Shown one piece after another: positions 7,264 to 9,367 of a DNA stretch of 9,367 nt. Both the position numbers and the translations under genes were made by a program. The notes under the pieces were generated by a model, which was not told the DNA's origin, did no database searches, and was given only the letters and a program-made list of their open reading frames with translations. Origin of the DNA: Actinomycetota bacterium (GTDB lineage: Bacteria; Actinomycetota; Acidimicrobiia; Acidimicrobiales; Ilumatobacteraceae); assembly GCA_009704425.1 (NCBI GenBank), contig WLEG01000058.1:1-9367 (forward strand), given 5' to 3'. Positions within the stretch are counted from its first letter, which is position 1; each line of letters opens with the position of its first letter.

Positions 7264-7281
7264 TAGCGTCATGGCGTAGCC
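7264..7281 (+). promoter_or_regulatory. Candidate -10 element for the kinase-sigma pair
   Basis: The 67-bp gap between degV and the kinase is the longest in the plus-strand cluster. It contains TAGCGT (7264-7269), a TANNNT match ending 12 bases before ATG 7282, which would give a leader of about 6 bases. No Shine-Dalgarno is visible before the ATG and no consensus -35 lies 16-18 bp upstream. The CGTC inside it recalls ECF-type -10 elements, but no GGAAC-like -35 lies at the right distance. Confidence 0.3.
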
Positions 7282-8907
7282 ATGTCGGATTCGTCGAACC
7301 ACCCTGCGCCTCGAGCGAACACCGTCATCGCCGGTCGCTATCGACTCGACGAGCACCGTGCACACGGTGGAATGGCCGACGTCTGGAAGGCCACCGACCT
7401 GTCCCTCAATCGCACGGTGGCGGTGAAACTGCTCAAGCCCCACCTGGCCACCGAGGGGACGGTGGCGGAACGGTTCCGACGCGAGGCCCTGGTGGCCGCC
7501 GGCCTGAACGACCCCCACGTGGTGACCGTTCACGACGCGGTCGAGGACAACGGACGCCAAGCCGTGATCATGGAGTTCGTCGACGGCAAGTCGTTGCGCG
7601 AGACCCTCGACAAGAAGGGGACGCTCAGCCTCAAACTGACGGTTCACATCGGGGTGGCCGTGTGCGCGGCCCTCGACGCCGCGCATCGTTCGGGCATCAT
7701 CCATCGCGACGTGAAGCCCGGCAACATCCTGCTCACCGAGAACGGTCGGGTGATGCTGACCGATTTCGGCATCGCCAAGGCGCTCAGCGGTGATCAGGAT
7801 CTCACCAACGAGAACATCATGATGGGCACCGCGAAGTACCTGTCACCCGAGCAGGTTCTGGGCGACGAACTCGGACCGGCGGCCGATGTGTACTCGTTGG
7901 GTCTCGTTCTGTACGAATGCCTGGCCGGCAAGGTTCCGTTCATGGGTGCCAGCGACACCGAGACGGCGTTGGCCCGTCTGAAGAAGGACCCCACACCACT
8001 GCACACGCTGAAGCCCGACCTCGATCCGGCGGTGTTGAAGGTGATCCATCGCATGCTGGCCCGCGAACCCGAGAAGCGTTTCGCCACCGGCGCCGAAGCC
8101 AGTCGGGCCCTGCGCGCCGCCGGCGGAGTCGCCACCGGCAACACACCGTCCGGGGTGCCTCGATCGAAGGACCCGACACCGCCGCCGAACAAGGTCATTC
8201 GCACCAAGACGGGCAACACGCCTTCGACCGGAACCCCTCGTGATCGCACGCCGCCGCGACCGGCGACCTCACCGAAGGCGTCACCGGCGGCGTCCGTCAA
8301 GGCGCCGTTCCCGGTGAAGCCCGCATGGTTGATCGGTGCGGTCGTCGGCCTGCTCGCCATCGGCGTGGGTGTCGCCTCGCTCACCGGCGATGATTCGCCG
8401 GCGTCCACCGTCGCACCACCCGATCCCGGTGTGACCACCACCATCTACAACGGTCCGGTGCAGATCACCGGTGTTCGCTCCTTCGATCCGGAGAGCGACG
8501 ACAAGACCGAGAACGACGACCAGGTCACCAACGTCACCGACGGCGATCCGGAGACGTCGTGGTCGACCGTGTGTTACAAGTCGTCCACGTTCGGTAGCAA
8601 GTCCGGTGTGGGTTTGGTGTTGCAGATGAACGCCCAGGCGTTGGCCCAACTTCAGGTCGACATGAACGTACCCACGTGGCAGGTCCGGGTGTACGCGTCG
8701 AACGTGGCCGGAGAGCGACTGGACGAGTGGGGATCTCCGATCTGGGACGGCAATCAGGATCAGGGTTCCACGATCACCGCCACCTTCTCGTCGCCGGCGC
8801 AATACGCCCTCGTCTTCATCACCGAGGCGGGTCGCAGTGGATTCTGCAGCGATGCCAACCCCTATCGGGGCAGCATCGCCGAGATCCGCGTGCAGTCGGC
8901 ACCATGA
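7282..8907 (+). CDS. Transmembrane Ser/Thr protein kinase with MurJ-type extracellular discoidin-like domain
   Basis: This 541-residue receptor-like kinase has its catalytic domain in the cytoplasm at about 20-280. The glycine loop is AHGGMADVW (27-35), the ATP lysine is K49 in VAVK, and the helix C glutamate is probably E68. The catalytic loop is HRDVKPGN (141-148), DFG is at 161-163, and the activation segment ends in GTAKYLSPEQ (182-191); T175 and T183 are candidate phosphosites. All catalytic residues are present, so activity is expected. A Pro/Thr-rich linker (about 287-345) leads to one membrane helix (about 349-367). The outer part (about 390-541) has VTDGDPETSW (418-427) and a GVGLVL strand (442-447), features I associate with the carbohydrate-binding-like domain ending actinobacterial MurJ/MviN proteins. 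Two cysteines, C431 and C522, may pair. There are no PASTA repeats. It overlaps the sigma gene by ATGA, implying coupled expression. Kinase identity is certain; ligand and targets are unknown. Confidence 0.95.
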   Translation: MSDSSNHPAPRANTVIAGRYRLDEHRAHGGMADVWKATDLSLNRTVAVKLLKPHLATEGTVAERFRREALVAAGLNDPHVVTVHDAVEDNGRQAVIMEFVDGKSLRETLDKKGTLSLKLTVHIGVAVCAALDAAHRSGIIHRDVKPGNILLTENGRVMLTDFGIAKALSGDQDLTNENIMMGTAKYLSPEQVLGDELGPAADVYSLGLVLYECLAGKVPFMGASDTETALARLKKDPTPLHTLKPDLDPAVLKVIHRMLAREPEKRFATGAEASRALRAAGGVATGNTPSGVPRSKDPTPPPNKVIRTKTGNTPSTGTPRDRTPPRPATSPKASPAASVKAPFPVKPAWLIGAVVGLLAIGVGVASLTGDDSPASTVAPPDPGVTTTIYNGPVQITGVRSFDPESDDKTENDDQVTNVTDGDPETSWSTVCYKSSTFGSKSGVGLVLQMNAQALAQLQVDMNVPTWQVRVYASNVAGERLDEWGSPIWDGNQDQGSTITATFSSPAQYALVFITEAGRSGFCSDANPYRGSIAEIRVQSAP

Positions 8908-9367
8908 CCCCGATCCCGTCGGACCGGATCGATCGCGCGAAGCGTGGTGACCGGGCGGCGATCGAGGGGATCCTGCGCGACGTGCATCCGCTCGTCCACA
9001 ACGTCTGCCGACGCACGTTGAGCAACGAAGCCGACGCCGAGGACGCCGCGCAGAACGCCCTCGTCAACATCGTGCGCAACCTCGACCGATTCGACGGTCG
9101 CTCGTCCTTCACCACGTGGGTGTACCGCATCGCGTCGAACGCCGCCATCGACGAGGGTCGACGACGCCAACGTCGGCGGATGCGGGTGGTCGACGACCAA
9201 CACGACGTGGTGGACGAATCCCACACGGCGTCGCTGGACCGGGTGGACGATGCCGACCAACTCGCGCCCCTCCTGCGGCAACTCCCCGAGGACTACCGGG
9301 TGGCGGTGGTGCTGCGCGACGTGATGGACCTGGAATACGACGAGATCGCCGAGATCCTCGGGATTCC
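8904..9367 (+). CDS. ECF (extracytoplasmic function) RNA polymerase sigma factor, SigM-position, 3' end missing
   Basis: The frame opens at ATG 8904, overlapping the kinase stop as ATGA, and runs 154 codons to the right edge. Region 2 spans about 20-92: DAEDAAQNALV (44-54) is the region 2.2 core-binding helix, RFDGRSSFTTWVYRIASNAAID (62-83) covers regions 2.3-2.4 for -10 recognition, and a basic run follows (85-93). An acidic linker (about 96-119) leads to region 4 (from about 120), with LRQLPEDYRVAVVLRDV (124-140) and the helix-turn-helix start at YDEIAEILGI (145-154). Most ECF factors are 160-200 residues, so only the end of the helix-turn-helix and a short tail are missing. Position suggests SigM: in mycobacteria sigM follows the murJ-kinase fusion and is followed by its anti-sigma factor. 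An anti-sigma gene would be expected just beyond this window. The ECF family call is firm, orthology to SigM is inferred from synteny only. Confidence 0.92.
   Translation, partial: MTPIPSDRIDRAKRGDRAAIEGILRDVHPLVHNVCRRTLSNEADAEDAAQNALVNIVRNLDRFDGRSSFTTWVYRIASNAAIDEGRRRQRRRMRVVDDQHDVVDESHTASLDRVDDADQLAPLLRQLPEDYRVAVVLRDVMDLEYDEIAEILGI

Noticed and set aside
7228..7270. Possible ECF-type (SigM autoregulated) promoter before the kinase, from CGAAC and CGTC
   Set aside because: CGAAC (7228-7232) and CGTC (7267-7270) are about 34 bases apart, twice the spacing ECF sigma factors need, and the first also forms part of the hairpin.
7271..7279. Two-codon start-stop minigene (ATG GCG TAG) just before the kinase start
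   Set aside because: It has no ribosome binding site, would lie largely upstream of the transcription start implied by the -10-like element, and is likely chance.
1..9367. CRISPR array, tRNA or rRNA gene, insertion sequence, parS site or phage genes
   Set aside because: No direct-repeat array, tRNA cloverleaf, transposase, terminal inverted repeats or TGTTTCACGTGAAACA-like site was seen; almost every base is assigned to a recognisable gene.

Overview
The window is high-GC, fully coding DNA from an actinobacterium. Three things point there: a DUF5318 protein (an actinobacterial family), a CCA tRNA nucleotidyltransferase of the mycobacterial PcnA type, and a gene order that recalls the conserved near-origin locus pcnA / Rv3909-like secreted protein / murJ / kinase / sigM known from Mycobacterium and Streptomyces. 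Divergence from the mycobacterial version, and short or absent leaders, make a deep-branching class such as Acidimicrobiia plausible, but that is a guess from gene content. There is no sign of a mobile element, CRISPR array, rRNA or tRNA gene.

Left half, minus strand (read from 3544 down to 1): a histone-deacetylase-fold zinc deacetylase, the CCA-adding enzyme (GTG start, 4-bp GTGA overlap), a small four-cysteine DUF5318 protein, and a multi-pass membrane protein cut by the left edge. Gaps are -4, 26 and 17 bp, so this is probably one operon. A 38-bp divergent spacer (3545-3582) separates it from the right half.

Right half, plus strand: a GNAT acetyltransferase, a secreted and membrane-anchored DUF6049/Rv3909-like protein (4-bp overlap), a DegV fatty-acid-binding protein (9-bp gap), a single-pass Ser/Thr kinase (67-bp gap), and an ECF sigma factor (4-bp overlap) cut by the right edge. 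The kinase's outer domain resembles the one that ends actinobacterial MurJ proteins. Together these genes suggest envelope surveillance and control of peptidoglycan synthesis, ending in a transcription factor. MurJ itself, expected between the DUF6049 gene and the kinase, is absent; degV occupies that place.

Most notable: MurJ missing with DegV in its place; a kinase that keeps every catalytic residue, unlike the pseudokinase fused to mycobacterial MurJ; the kinase translationally coupled to an ECF sigma factor; a deacetylase and an acetyltransferase diverging from a 38-bp spacer with apparently overlapping, near-leaderless promoters; and an acetyltransferase carrying what looks like an extra half GNAT domain. 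All functional links are inferences from sequence and synteny.
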